From: Blastocatellia bacterium
GTDB lineage: Bacteria > Acidobacteriota > Blastocatellia > UBA7656 > JADIYM01
Assembly: GCA_021463145.1 (NCBI GenBank)
Contig: JAJTWZ010000018.1
Location: 1-64,000, forward strand
Length of the DNA: 64,000 nt
Direction: 5' to 3'
A model generated the notes under the pieces. That model worked only from the letters and a program-made list of their open reading frames with translations, did not search any database and was not told where the DNA came from. Position 1 is the first letter of the stretch, and each line of letters begins with the position of its first letter. This document shows, in pieces, positions 26,698-35,600 of the stretch. The translations under genes were made by a program, and so were the position numbers.

Positions 26698-27357
26698 TTG
26701 TCTACATTGCCTCTTGTGAAGCAACCCACGTCGGTATCGGGCAAGCTCAACAACCTCGAACAGGCGAAGACGGCGGTGCAGGACTTCCAGGTCCGGCGGC
26801 TGAAGCGCGACTTTCGCGACCTTCGAATGTCGGAGGAGTACGGCCCGTTCAGCGACTTCTTCGCGACGGAGATCTATTCGGCAAGAGACTTCACGGAGCG
26901 CAACGAGAGCTTCCGGAAGATCACCGGCCAGTTTCGAAGCCTGCTCGGCGAAGAGATCTACCACGGACTCGTGAGCCTGCTCGACCTCCACTCGCTGACG
27001 GACCGGCTTGACGAGGCGGTGGCGGAGAGGATGATCGCCGCCGCCTTGCCGCCGAGCTTCACCGAAACGCAGTACGAGAAGATCTATCGAGACCTCGACA
27101 ACTACGACGAGCGGAAGCAACAGATCGAGATGATCGTCGAAAGCCTGCAGTTCACCCACCGCATCAGCCACCAGACACTGATCGGAGTCGTACTCAAATC
27201 GGCCAAGGTTGCGACGGGTCTCTTCTCGAAGGACCGGACGGTTGCGGTCCTGGAGCACGCGTACTCGACGCTTCGCCATATCAGGGACATCACCCATCTC
27301 AACGACGAGATTCGCCGGCGCGAACTCGGCCGGCTGGACCGGATCTACGGACGGTAG
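26698..27357 (+). CDS. Conserved all-helical protein of unknown function
   Basis: A 219-residue soluble protein without signal peptide. It is rich in charged residues and predicted almost wholly helical. Motifs are GPFSDFFATEIYSARDFTER, GLVSLLDLHSLTDRLDEAVA and ALPPSFTETQYEKIYRDL. The FFATEIY/DFTER pattern is shared, as I recall, with uncharacterised proteins in several proteobacteria. The start is uncertain: TTG 26698, TTG 26707 or GTG 26716 are the only in-frame choices and no strong Shine-Dalgarno decides. It stands alone, divergent from speD with 137 bases between. Confidence 0.7.
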   Translation: MSTLPLVKQPTSVSGKLNNLEQAKTAVQDFQVRRLKRDFRDLRMSEEYGPFSDFFATEIYSARDFTERNESFRKITGQFRSLLGEEIYHGLVSLLDLHSLTDRLDEAVAERMIAAALPPSFTETQYEKIYRDLDNYDERKQQIEMIVESLQFTHRISHQTLIGVVLKSAKVATGLFSKDRTVAVLEHAYSTLRHIRDITHLNDEIRRRELGRLDRIYGR

Positions 27358-27433
27358 TACGGCGAGGCGAATGGTTCCGTGGCCCATTTCGCATCCGCGT
27401 CGAAAGTGTCCGCGAAACGCGAATTCCCGTGGC

Positions 27434-27463
27434 TTGACGGTTCATTTCGGGGACCGGTAGGGT
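27434..27463 (+). promoter_or_regulatory. Candidate sigma-70-like promoter of the dehydrogenase gene
   Basis: TTGACG at 27434-27439 and TAGGGT at 27458-27463 are spaced 18 bases apart, about 85 bases before the start codon. The -35 is good and the -10 is poor, so this is tentative. Confidence 0.35.
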
Positions 27464-27549
27464 CTCGGGTCCGGCGGAAAGCGGAGAACGCGACCGTGGA
27501 GTGAACCGCTCCCGTACGGACAGCGAGGATTACAGTTTCGGAGGTGGCC

Positions 27550-28755
27550 ATGGCTCTTGCGAATCCCCAGAGGGAGAATTGTGTAGGCGTCGAGCTCGAC
27601 CACGGCTCAGTCGTCGGAAACGATGTCGATACGTTCGGACCCCTTCACATCCTCTCGTTCGAGAACGCGCAGCTAGGCGCGAAGTCGATCCTCGTCACGC
27701 ACAACATCGCTCGCGGCCCGGCCATCGGTGGATGCCGTTTCGCACCCGACGTCACCGCGCGAGAAGTGTACGAGCTTGCTCGCGCCATGACCTGGAAAAA
27801 TGCGGCCGCGCTGATTCCGCACGGGGGCGCGAAGTCGGCCATCGTTGCCAATCCGGTTGATTTTCCCCAGGGTTCGCCCCAGCGCCGCGCGCTGATCGAG
27901 TGGTACGCGGACTGTGTCGCGCCGTACACGGAGTACATCCCCGGCCCGGACATGGGCACCGACGAACGTGACATGGACGTCATCTTCGAGCGCAACGCCC
28001 GCTCGATAGGACGCACCGACGGCATTCCGCTCGACCAGCTCGGTCTGACCGCGCTTGGAGTCATGCACGCGCTCGAACTGCTGGTAGAAGGCGGATTCGT
28101 CAATGGACTAACGAAGGTCGCCGGGTCGACGATGGCGGTCGAAGGCTTCGGCAACGTCGGCGCCGCCTTGGCGCGCTTCTCTGCACAGAGCGGCGTAAAG
28201 TTGGTTGCGGCAAGCGATCTGCCCGACGCTGCCCGCAATTACGGCGGCGTCGTCAGCCATCCTGACGGGCTCGACCTTGCAAAATTGCTCGCCCTGCGCG
28301 ATGCGGGCAAGTCGATCGTCGAGACGGATCAGCCGGGAGTGCAGGTCTTTGCCGGGCGCTCCGAACTGAAGCGGCTGTTCGCTGTCGAAGCCGACATCGT
28401 CGTTCCTGCGGCCCGCACTAATTCGGTCGACCTGGCAACGGCGCAGTCGATGCGAACGAAGCTTGTGCTCGAGGCGGCGAACGCGCCGTTGACCGAGGAG
28501 GCCGAGATGCACCTTCATGAGCGTGGCGTAGTCGTCGGCACCGATTACATCGTCAATTGCGGCGGCGTAATTGGAGGTGCCGAGGGCTGGGCGGAGTTAC
28601 AGAACCCGCTCGACTCGCTCCGCATCCCGGCTGCGGTCGCGCGGATCATCACGGCTGTGACGAAGAACATTCCTGCAATTCACGAGCTCTCACGGTCGAA
28701 GGGCATCACTCCTCGAGCGGCTGCCGGCGAGATCGTCGAGGCTCGAATCGGGTAG
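27550..28755 (+). CDS. Glu/Leu/Phe/Val-type amino acid dehydrogenase
   Basis: NAD(P)-dependent oxidative deaminase of an amino acid. The 401-residue protein has GPAIGGCRFAPDVTAREVYE, the catalytic-Lys region MTWKNAAALIPHGGAKSAIV, PGPDMGTDERDMDVIF, and a Rossmann domain with VAVEGFGNVGAALARF-type sequence (TMAVEGFGNVGAALARFSAQ). NCGGVIGGAEGW lies near the C-terminus. Length and the short N-terminus are closer to leucine/valine dehydrogenase-like members than to hexameric glutamate dehydrogenase, but substrate cannot be assigned. ATG 27550 is preferred because GGAGG ends 6 bases before it; the GTG two codons upstream abuts the Shine-Dalgarno. Confidence 0.88.
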   Translation: MALANPQRENCVGVELDHGSVVGNDVDTFGPLHILSFENAQLGAKSILVTHNIARGPAIGGCRFAPDVTAREVYELARAMTWKNAAALIPHGGAKSAIVANPVDFPQGSPQRRALIEWYADCVAPYTEYIPGPDMGTDERDMDVIFERNARSIGRTDGIPLDQLGLTALGVMHALELLVEGGFVNGLTKVAGSTMAVEGFGNVGAALARFSAQSGVKLVAASDLPDAARNYGGVVSHPDGLDLAKLLALRDAGKSIVETDQPGVQVFAGRSELKRLFAVEADIVVPAARTNSVDLATAQSMRTKLVLEAANAPLTEEAEMHLHERGVVVGTDYIVNCGGVIGGAEGWAELQNPLDSLRIPAAVARIITAVTKNIPAIHELSRSKGITPRAAAGEIVEARIG

Positions 28756-28833
28756 TCCTTCGTTCGATCTAGCGCAGTTCCGGGACTTCCGAGCGGCGCC
28801 GGTAGCTGCGCCTGCGGCGCAGCGGTCACGCGC

Positions 28834-29372
28834 GCGAAGCGGTCCAGGACGAGAGCCAGGGGTCACGGCGGTGAGCGAAGCGATCCGCCGTCACCCCCGG
28901 TACGCGCCGCAGGCAGGATCTCGGTCTCGGAGCGGTAGCACTGAAGCCGTCGCGATTCGATATCCACCGTGCTCGCTTCGGGACCGGCCGTTCGACCGCT
29001 CCGCGGTCGGCGCGATGGGGCTGGTGGTTCCGCGGGTCGCGCGCGGAGGCTCGTTTCACTCGCCTGCGCGCGACCCACGGCTGCTATGAAACACAGCCGT
29101 GCGCTGACGCCTGCACTCCGCCCGTTTCATTCCAGGGGGTACGCCGCAGGCGTGTGGGGAACTATTGCATCGACCGCTCCGCGGGCGGCATGACCGCGAA
29201 GCGGTCACAGACGATAGCCGGGGGTCACGGCGGTGAGCGAAGCGATCCGCCGTCACCCCCGGTACGCGCCCCAAGAAGGATTTCGACCGCGGAGCGGTCG
29301 CACTGATTCTTGACGGACGCGACTTCCGCTGTGCTCGTCGCGATGGTGACGGTGCGACCGCTCCGCGGTCGC
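28834..29372. repeat. Repeat island A: composite of 17-bp palindromes and larger modules
   Basis: This fills the 790-base gene-free stretch 28756-29545. A module at 28834-29010 recurs at 29196-29372 with a constant 362-base offset, almost identical over its first ~110 bases. Each contains the stem GGGGTCACGGCGG / CCGCCGTCACCCC around TGAGCGAAGCGAT. Palindromes YGACCGC-NNN-GCGGTCR occur at 28993, 29191, 29284 and 29355. Between the modules, 29024-29170 is a reverse-complement match to part of island B near 45 kb. No open frame or transposase is present. Confidence 0.88.
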
Positions 29373-29545
29373 GGACTCGGCAACGCGCGACCCGAGCGTG
29401 CAGACGAGGCGCTGTCGCCGTGATACTGCGTGCGCCAATCGTCCGGCTCGATTCGATCGCACCGCGCATCTCCCCCAATTCTCCGGGCCGGGAACTTTCG
29501 GACGCAGTGTACGATAGTAGGCGTGAGCGCGTGGGGGACCCCGCA

Positions 29546-30154
29546 ATGACCGACGAGGAGTTGATGACCGCGTTCCAGGGCGGCGACGACGCGGCATTCG
29601 AAGAGCTCTATGGCCGGTACAGGCGATCGATCTACCAGTACGTGTTTCGGCGGCTGGTCAATGCGTCGCGCGCCGAAGAACTCGCGCAGGAGGTTTTCAT
29701 GGGGCTGATCCGTTCACGCGGTTCGTGGCGACAGGAGGCGTCGTTCAAGACCTACCTCTATCGGATCGCCTTCAACCAGTGTGCAAGCGAGGCGCGCAGA
29801 GCCGACTTTCGCGTCCTGGACCCGCTCGAGCGAGAAGACGGATCGACGATCGACGTGGAGGATCACGGTATCAGTCCGGATGGACATGCAAGCCAGCAGC
29901 AGGAAGCGGCACTTGTCGTCGCGGCGCTCGACCGGATAGATCCGGAACAGCGCGAGGCGATCGTAATGCGAGAGTACCAGGGGTTGAGTTACGAAGAGAT
30001 CGCGGACGTCACCGGTGTTGCGGTGGGAACCGTGAAGTCGCGGATATTCCGCGGAAAACTTGAACTGCGGCGGCATCTCGAGCCGCTGCTCGGCGTGGAA
30101 CCGGAAGACGATCAGGGCGGGCGCGTCATACCGATGCGGTCGCCAGGCCGGTAG
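29546..30154 (+). CDS. ECF-type RNA polymerase sigma factor
   Basis: A 202-residue sigma-70-family factor. Region 2 reads AAFEELYGRYRRSIYQYVFR, ASRAEELAQEVFMGLIRS and SFKTYLYRIAFNQCASEAR. Region 4 reads LDRIDPEQREAIVMREYQGL followed by SYEEIADVTGVAVGTVKSRI. ATG 29546 follows a GGGGGA; the open frame upstream is intergenic. It directly precedes an anti-sigma factor gene (25-base gap), the usual ECF arrangement, so activity is probably gated by that membrane protein. Confidence 0.93.
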   Translation: MTDEELMTAFQGGDDAAFEELYGRYRRSIYQYVFRRLVNASRAEELAQEVFMGLIRSRGSWRQEASFKTYLYRIAFNQCASEARRADFRVLDPLEREDGSTIDVEDHGISPDGHASQQQEAALVVAALDRIDPEQREAIVMREYQGLSYEEIADVTGVAVGTVKSRIFRGKLELRRHLEPLLGVEPEDDQGGRVIPMRSPGR

Positions 30155-30179
30155 TGGAAGGGCAGAAACGGGGACTTAG

Positions 30180-31412
30180 ATGAACTGCGGAATGAAAGAC
30201 GAAATGCTGCTGGCGTGGGTCGATGGCGACCTCGACCAGACCGGGCGCGCGCGCGTCTCGGAGCACATCGTCGGCTGCCTCGACTGCCACCGCACCATTG
30301 CCGAACTCAAGCAGGTGACTGGAGCGCTCGAAAAGTGGGCCGTCGCCGACCCTGCCTCGCTGCCGACGGCGCGCGAATTGCTCGATCGCGCGGGCCTGCC
30401 TCCATCGGCGGCCCCGGGATCGGGCGGATGGCGCGATTTCGCCCGCAAGTACGGCGCCGTCGCCGGAATCGTGCTGTTCGCAGCCGTGGCCGGCCTCGTC
30501 GTCCTTCCACGCTACACGTCCAACGACCGGTCAGGGCTCGCTACGGCGCCCACGGAGAGCGGGACGTCAAGCAAGGCGGCGACTGGCCGCGGAGGCGAGC
30601 CACCGGACGAGCGGGCAGGCACCGATAGCGCCAAGCCGGAGCCCCCGCGACCGGATGCGGGTGCCCAGCCGCAAGCGGGTAGTTCTGCAGATCAGGACGC
30701 AAGCGGAAAGGCCGAGCGAGCGGCCGCGGCGCCGGCTGAAGGTGGCGTTGACGCGACGCCGTCCGATGGGCCGGCTCCCGCGCCGGCTGGCGAAGAAGCT
30801 CCAAAGCCCGACCCCGCACCTGCGCCAGGCGCCGTGGCGCAGCCGTCGGAATCGGTCGCAAGGCGGGACGAAGACGACGGGCGAGGGGCGGACAAGGCCG
30901 GTTCCGGCGCGGCCGCTACGAGTCCCGCTCCACCAGCGTCGAAGTCGGCGGCCCGCAGCGCGGACCGGCGCGCGTCCACTTCGGCCGTGGTCCGCCGCGC
31001 CGACATTGCGATCGCTGGTGGCGAGGCCGCGGCTATTGCGGACCGCGTCGCCGCCGCGGCGCGTGCCGAGAATGGCACGGTCACGAAGCGTTGGGCACGT
31101 TCGAACGAGGATGGCGCTCAAACGGTGACCATTGAGCTCAACGTGCCGGCCGGGAACTTCGAGCAGACGATATCGCGACTGCGGGGCGTGGGAAACGTAC
31201 AGTCGGTCCGCCGGTCTGCAATCGATCTATCCGGCCGGATTGCTGAAATCGACGGTGAACTGGGCTACGCGGGCGAGAGGGAAGACGGCGTGTCCGCCTC
31301 CCGCAAGCAGAAGGAATCCAAGGACTCGCTCCAGCGTGAACGTCAAAGCCTTGCAGCCCGCGCCGAACGCGCGTTCATCACGGTGACGATCGTCCAGGCC
31401 CCCGAGCGTTGA
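30180..31412 (+). CDS. Membrane anti-sigma factor with zinc-binding domain and DUF4349-like sensor
   Basis: A 410-residue protein. The N-terminal anti-sigma zinc domain has His29, Cys33 and Cys36 (EHIVGCLDCHRTIAEL). A single membrane helix follows at ~residues 95-115 (KYGAVAGIVLFAAVAGLVVL). Residues ~120-270 are a long disordered Pro/Ala/Glu-rich linker. The C-terminal domain (~275-405) resembles DUF4349: RRADIAIAGGEAAAIADRVA, GTVTKRWAR, VTIELNVPAGNFEQTISRLR, then a charged coiled coil and AFITVTIVQ. This topology puts the DUF4349-like part outside the cytoplasm as a likely signal sensor. The combination of ZAS and DUF4349 in one chain is notable. Confidence 0.88.
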   Translation: MNCGMKDEMLLAWVDGDLDQTGRARVSEHIVGCLDCHRTIAELKQVTGALEKWAVADPASLPTARELLDRAGLPPSAAPGSGGWRDFARKYGAVAGIVLFAAVAGLVVLPRYTSNDRSGLATAPTESGTSSKAATGRGGEPPDERAGTDSAKPEPPRPDAGAQPQAGSSADQDASGKAERAAAAPAEGGVDATPSDGPAPAPAGEEAPKPDPAPAPGAVAQPSESVARRDEDDGRGADKAGSGAAATSPAPPASKSAARSADRRASTSAVVRRADIAIAGGEAAAIADRVAAAARAENGTVTKRWARSNEDGAQTVTIELNVPAGNFEQTISRLRGVGNVQSVRRSAIDLSGRIAEIDGELGYAGEREDGVSASRKQKESKDSLQRERQSLAARAERAFITVTIVQAPER

Positions 31413-31445
31413 GGAACCCGGCGCAGCCCGCCTTCAACGCGCCAC

Positions 31446-32045
31446 TCAGCCCGCCGGTTGCGACGTCAACTGGTTCGCATAAATGAAGTCGCCATTGTTC
31501 TGCCCGTTCCCGTTGGCGACGTTTCCTGCGACGTACAAGGTGAGCGGCCCCTTGTACTTCTTCGGAGCCTTCCAATTGAAGGTCCAGGTGGCGGATCCTC
31601 GCTGACCGGCGTAAGAGCCAGCGGATTTCTGGACGATGTACTGCCGGCTCGTCAGGAATACTCCCGGTACGACCTTGGTCAATGCCGGATCGGAGGCGAT
31701 CAGCTTTCCCGCCCGCCTCTTTTTGGACGAGAGCACCGTCGCTTCGAATCCCCACGCCAGACCACTGTCGCTCGTGAGCGTGACGGTCACCGCATAGGTC
31801 ACTCCGGGCACGTACGTCTCCGGAAATCCCGAGACCGTCAGCAGTCCGCCCGGAACGTTCAGAGGGAAGGAATCGTGACAATGCCGGCAGGTCTCCTCGC
31901 CAGGGGCGCCTGTGAACCCTCCGAACGGACCGGACGCAGAAGCCTCGCCGCGATCCGGAGCCACGAGGACCGCGACCAGTCCTGCTATCGCAAAAAGCGC
32001 GACAGCCGACAGTTTGCGGCGCCTGACCTTCGGGTGTCCTTCCAT
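31446..32045 (-). CDS. Secreted choice-of-anchor/Reeler-like protein with one CxxCH motif
   Basis: A 199-residue exported protein. A signal peptide occupies residues ~10-35 (KLSAVALFAIAGLVAVLVAP, then GEASA). TGAPGEETCRHCHDSF follows, with Cys53-x-x-Cys56-His57 as a potential c-type haem site. The rest is a beta-sandwich with YVPGVTYAVTVTLTSDSGLA and GFEATVLSSKKRRAG, characteristic of the 'choice-of-anchor V' family in which TGAPGE-x-TC-x-x-CH is a hallmark. MEGHPKVRRR at 32045 is taken as start; the longer frame upstream has no exported-protein features. It is convergent with the anti-sigma gene (33 bases apart). Confidence 0.8.
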   Translation of the reverse strand: MEGHPKVRRRKLSAVALFAIAGLVAVLVAPDRGEASASGPFGGFTGAPGEETCRHCHDSFPLNVPGGLLTVSGFPETYVPGVTYAVTVTLTSDSGLAWGFEATVLSSKKRRAGKLIASDPALTKVVPGVFLTSRQYIVQKSAGSYAGQRGSATWTFNWKAPKKYKGPLTLYVAGNVANGNGQNNGDFIYANQLTSQPAG

Positions 32046-32174
32046 CTCTTTCCGAGCATAGGACGTGCGCTGCGACGCCGTCAATCGAGCCCCGGCGCGC
32101 CGTTTCCGAGCCGCAATGCCGTGTGGTACATGTTCGCGTTCCAACGACTACCTACAAAGGAGCGCCACTGCGCC

Positions 32175-33734
32175 ATGATGCCGCCGTTCAAGAACGAACC
32201 CTTCACCGACTTTGCTGCGGCCGAAAATGCCGCCTCCATGCGCGAGGCACTCGCCGAGGTCTCGAGCCAGCTCGGCCGCGAGTACCCGTGCGTCGTCAAC
32301 GGCGAGCACATCACGACCGGATCGCTCCTCGTCTCGACGAACCCGTCGAATCCCGAGCAGGTCGTCGGATCGGTCCATCTTGCGGACCAGGAGATCGCGA
32401 GCCGTGCTCTCGAGTCGGCATGGACCGCTTTCGATTCGTGGAAGCGGCTGCCGGCCTCCGAACGCGCTGGTTATCTCTTCAAGGCCGCCGAGATAATGCG
32501 TCGACGCAAGCACGAGTTCTCGGCCTGGATGGTTCTCGAAGTCGGCAAGAGCTGGGCAGAGGCCGATGCGGACACGGCCGAGGCCATCGACTTCATGGAG
32601 TTCTACGGCCGTGAGGCGCTTCGTTACGCGGGGCCGCACGGCGTAACTCCGTCGCCGCTCCCGGGCGAGGAGAACACGTTCTTCTACGTGCCGCTAGGCG
32701 TCGGCATGGTGATTCCACCGTGGAACTTCCCGCTTGCCATCACTGTGGGAATGATGACCGCCGCTGCGGTCGCGGGGAACTGCGTCCTCGTGAAGCCCTC
32801 GAGCGAGTCTCCGATCATCGCCGCGAAGTTCATCGAACTGATGGAAGAGGTCGGACTGCCGAAGGGCGTCATCAACTTCGTTCCAGGCAGCAGTTCCAAG
32901 ATCGGCGACTTCCTTGTCGGTCACCCCAGGATCCGTTTCATCTCGTTTACCGGCTCTCGGGACGTCGGTCTCCACATCAACGAGTTGGCCGCGAAGACCG
33001 CGGAGGGTCAGATCTGGATCAAGCGCGTCGTTGCCGAGATGGGAGGTAAGGACACGATCGTTGTCGACGAGACCGCGAACCTGGATTCGGCTGCCGAAGG
33101 AATAGTCGCGGCTGCGTTCGGCTTCTCGGGTCAGAAGTGCTCGGCCTGCTCGCGCGCGGTCATCGTGGAGAGCGTCTACGACGAAGTGCTTGCGAAGGTC
33201 GTCGAGCGGACCGGACAGGTGACGGTCGGCGACCCGGCGGTCGGTGGCGTATCGACCGGCCCCGTGGCGTCAAAGAGCCAGTACAAGAGCGTCCTCGAGT
33301 ACATCGACATTGCAAAGGGCGAGGGGCGAATCGTCGCCGGTGGTGGAAGGGCCGAGTCGGCTGGCCCCGGCTACTTCATCGAGCCGACCGTCGTTGCAGA
33401 CGTCGATCCCAAGGCCCGCATCGCTCAGGAAGAGATCTTCGGGCCGGTCCTCGCCGTCATCAAGGCGACCGATTTCGACGATGCAATCGCAATTGCGAAC
33501 AACACCGAATTCGGCCTGACTGGCGCTCTCTACTCGGGTGATCCGGACCGGCTCGAGCGGGCGAGGACCGACTTCCACGTCGGTAATCTCTACCTCAACC
33601 GCAAGTGCACGGGCGCCCTCGTGGACGTGCATCCGTTCGGCGGATTCAACATGTCAGGCACTGACTCGAAGGCCGGCGGACGCGATTACCTCCTGCTCTT
33701 CCTTCAGGGAAAGAGCGTCGCCGAGAAGAAGTAG
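32175..33734 (+). CDS. pruA: 1-pyrroline-5-carboxylate dehydrogenase
   Basis: Oxidises pyrroline-5-carboxylate/glutamate semialdehyde to glutamate in proline and arginine breakdown. The 519-residue aldehyde dehydrogenase has VGMVIPPWNFPLAITVGMMT, the NAD motif FTGSRDVGLHI, the general base in EMGGKDTIVVD, the nucleophile in GFSGQKCSACSRAVI, and PHP-type end motif HPFGGFNMSGTDSKAGG, typical of monofunctional PruA/RocA. AAAGGAG ends 13 bases before ATG 32175, a slightly long spacing. The open frame upstream is antisense to the haem-motif gene and was excluded. No proline dehydrogenase lies nearby. Confidence 0.93.
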   Translation: MMPPFKNEPFTDFAAAENAASMREALAEVSSQLGREYPCVVNGEHITTGSLLVSTNPSNPEQVVGSVHLADQEIASRALESAWTAFDSWKRLPASERAGYLFKAAEIMRRRKHEFSAWMVLEVGKSWAEADADTAEAIDFMEFYGREALRYAGPHGVTPSPLPGEENTFFYVPLGVGMVIPPWNFPLAITVGMMTAAAVAGNCVLVKPSSESPIIAAKFIELMEEVGLPKGVINFVPGSSSKIGDFLVGHPRIRFISFTGSRDVGLHINELAAKTAEGQIWIKRVVAEMGGKDTIVVDETANLDSAAEGIVAAAFGFSGQKCSACSRAVIVESVYDEVLAKVVERTGQVTVGDPAVGGVSTGPVASKSQYKSVLEYIDIAKGEGRIVAGGGRAESAGPGYFIEPTVVADVDPKARIAQEEIFGPVLAVIKATDFDDAIAIANNTEFGLTGALYSGDPDRLERARTDFHVGNLYLNRKCTGALVDVHPFGGFNMSGTDSKAGGRDYLLLFLQGKSVAEKK

Positions 33735-33760
33735 CCGGCGTCGACGCGACGCCCTGCCAG

Positions 33761-34555
33761 ATGCACGAGCGTCCGCAGACACCCCCGGCCGTCACGCCAG
33801 AGGGCCGGTACACGGAGCCCGTCAGGGGACTCCGCGTACCGGCTCCGCCTTTGCCGCCTGCGGAGGCGGCGGCCGGGGTCAAGGAGTTCTTCGCTCACGG
33901 CGACCTCGGCGCTTACACCCGGAAACAGCGCATCGCCATTCGGGCGATGACGTTCGGCTACTGGGCACTCATCTCTGTCCTCGGTCCGACGCTGCGATGG
34001 ACGATGCACGGTCGCGAGCATCTCGAGTCGATCTACGAGTCGGGCAAGCTGCCGATCTACTGTTTCTGGCACAACCGGATTCTTGCGACGACGTGGTTCT
34101 GGCGCGACCGCGGAATTGTCGTGATGACGAGCAGGAGCTTCGATGGAGAGTCCATTGCGCGATGCATCCAGCGATTCGGATACGGCGCGTCGCGCGGATC
34201 GTCGACGCGCGGGGCGGTCGGCGCCCTCATCGGGCTCAATCGGGCGCTCGCGGCCGGCTACGAGGTTTCGTTCACGGTGGACGGACCGAAAGGACCGATG
34301 TACGAGGTGAAGCCCGGGCCAGCGGCGGCGGCGCGACGGTCGGGTAATCCGATCCTCCCGGTTTCGCTCGCCCTGTCGCGTCGATGGGAGATCGGATCCT
34401 GGGACCGGTTCCAGATCCCGAAGCCGTTCTCGCGCGCCGTCGTCAGCGTCGCCGCCCCGATTTACGTGGACAGAGACGCGGACGACGAAGGTCTCGAACG
34501 AGCGAGAGCCGAGCTTCAGTCCTCGCTCGAGCAACTGCGCCGGAAGTACGATTGA
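33761..34555 (+). CDS. DUF374 / lysophospholipid acyltransferase-like protein
   Basis: A 264-residue protein with an acyltransferase-like core. YCFWHNRILATTWFWRDRG carries the HxxxxD-like element (His-Asn-Arg). VVMTSRSFDGESIARCIQRF, GASRGSSTRGAVGALI and FTVDGPKGPMYEVKPG follow; together these define DUF374. A hydrophobic stretch precedes the core (MTFGYWALISVLGPTL). Family members are linked to acylation of lipid A or other envelope lipids in bacteria. It lies 26 bases after pruA and 29 bases before the SDR gene, suggesting a lipid-related pair with the latter. Confidence 0.85.
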   Translation: MHERPQTPPAVTPEGRYTEPVRGLRVPAPPLPPAEAAAGVKEFFAHGDLGAYTRKQRIAIRAMTFGYWALISVLGPTLRWTMHGREHLESIYESGKLPIYCFWHNRILATTWFWRDRGIVVMTSRSFDGESIARCIQRFGYGASRGSSTRGAVGALIGLNRALAAGYEVSFTVDGPKGPMYEVKPGPAAAARRSGNPILPVSLALSRRWEIGSWDRFQIPKPFSRAVVSVAAPIYVDRDADDEGLERARAELQSSLEQLRRKYD

Positions 34556-34584
34556 TCCACCACCAAATGCAAAGGGAGACAACG

Positions 34585-35334
34585 ATGAGCGGAGAATTCA
34601 GCGGAAAGCGAGTACTCGTTACGGGCGGATCACGCGGTATTGGACGTGCAACCGTCCTCGAGTTTGCCCGTCGCGGGGCGAACGTGGCGTTCACATACGC
34701 CCGGAGCGCCGATAGCGCCGAAGCGGTGCGTGCGGAGGCCGAGACGTTTGGAGTGATATCCAGGGCATACCAGTCCGACGTCGCGGACTTCGAGGCGTCC
34801 CGGCAACTCGTCGGCGACGTAAAGGAGGCCTTAGGCGGCATCGACGTGCTCGTCAACAACGCCGGCATCGTGCGCGACAAGCTGATCCTGCAGATGACGG
34901 AAGAGGACTGGGACGAGGTCGTCCGAACTAATCTGAAGGGTGTCTTCAACGTCACTAAGCACACGGCCGCGCTGATGGTGAAGCAGCGGAAGGGGCGAAT
35001 AGTGAACATCGGGTCGATCAGCGGCGTGGCTGGCTTCGCTGGGCAGACGAATTACGCCGCGTCGAAAGCCGCACTCGGAGGCTTCACGAAGTCACTGGCG
35101 AACGAGCTTGGCCGGCGCAACGTCACCTGCGTCACGCTTGCGCTCGGCATCGTGGAGACCGAGATGACGAGCGGACTTCCGGAGGAGTATCTGTCCAGGA
35201 TGGTCGAGCGGGTTGCGTTGCGGCGCGCGGCATCGACGCCGGAGATGGCACGCATCGTCGCAAACTTCGCTTCCGACGAGATGGAGTATGTGAACGGGCA
35301 GGTGATCCTGGTCGACGGCGGCACGGGGATCTGA
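34585..35334 (+). CDS. fabG: 3-oxoacyl-ACP reductase-like SDR
   Basis: A 249-residue short-chain dehydrogenase. The cofactor motif is VTGGSRGIGRATVL, with VLVNNAGIVRDKLI, the catalytic Ser in NIGSISGVAG and the Tyr-Lys pair in YAASKAALGGF. The C-terminus ANFASDEMEYVNGQVILVDG is FabG-like. ATG 34585 has AAAGGGAG about 8 bases upstream. It could serve fatty acid synthesis, or supply 3-hydroxyacyl units for PHA (a PhaB-like role); the sequence alone does not decide. Confidence 0.88.
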   Translation: MSGEFSGKRVLVTGGSRGIGRATVLEFARRGANVAFTYARSADSAEAVRAEAETFGVISRAYQSDVADFEASRQLVGDVKEALGGIDVLVNNAGIVRDKLILQMTEEDWDEVVRTNLKGVFNVTKHTAALMVKQRKGRIVNIGSISGVAGFAGQTNYAASKAALGGFTKSLANELGRRNVTCVTLALGIVETEMTSGLPEEYLSRMVERVALRRAASTPEMARIVANFASDEMEYVNGQVILVDGGTGI

Positions 35335-35536
35335 GGACTACGGCCGGCCCAATTGAAGTGCCAGAACCGGGAGCGATAGCGAAGAGATTGGCAATCGAGT
35401 CGATTCACATCGACCGAACCAGGTGTCGACCGGATCACCGTGGCCGCCCGCACCGGCCGTTCCCGTGGAGTCATGGGTTTCGACGGAAGGCGAATACGCC
35501 CCGTTCCCGAGCGTACCCGTACGATCCCGCATCGCT

Positions 35537-35558
35537 AAGTCTCATGGCCATGAGACTT
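35537..35558. promoter_or_regulatory. Perfect 22-bp palindrome in the SDR/BON intergenic space
   Basis: Arms AAGTCTCATGG and CCATGAGACTT abut with no spacer. It lies 202 bases past the SDR stop and 42 bases past the BON lipoprotein stop (convergent genes). No T-run follows on either strand and no promoter is obvious. It could be a protein-binding site or part of a bidirectional termination zone. The remaining sequence of the 266-base gap shows nothing else. Confidence 0.6.
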
Positions 35559-35600
35559 GCAGCGACGGCAGGCTTCCCTTCTTTCGAATCCCGATATCAG

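Noticed and set aside
31458-32174. N-terminal extension of the P5C dehydrogenase
   Set aside because: It is antisense to the haem-motif protein. The dehydrogenase family starts near 32175.
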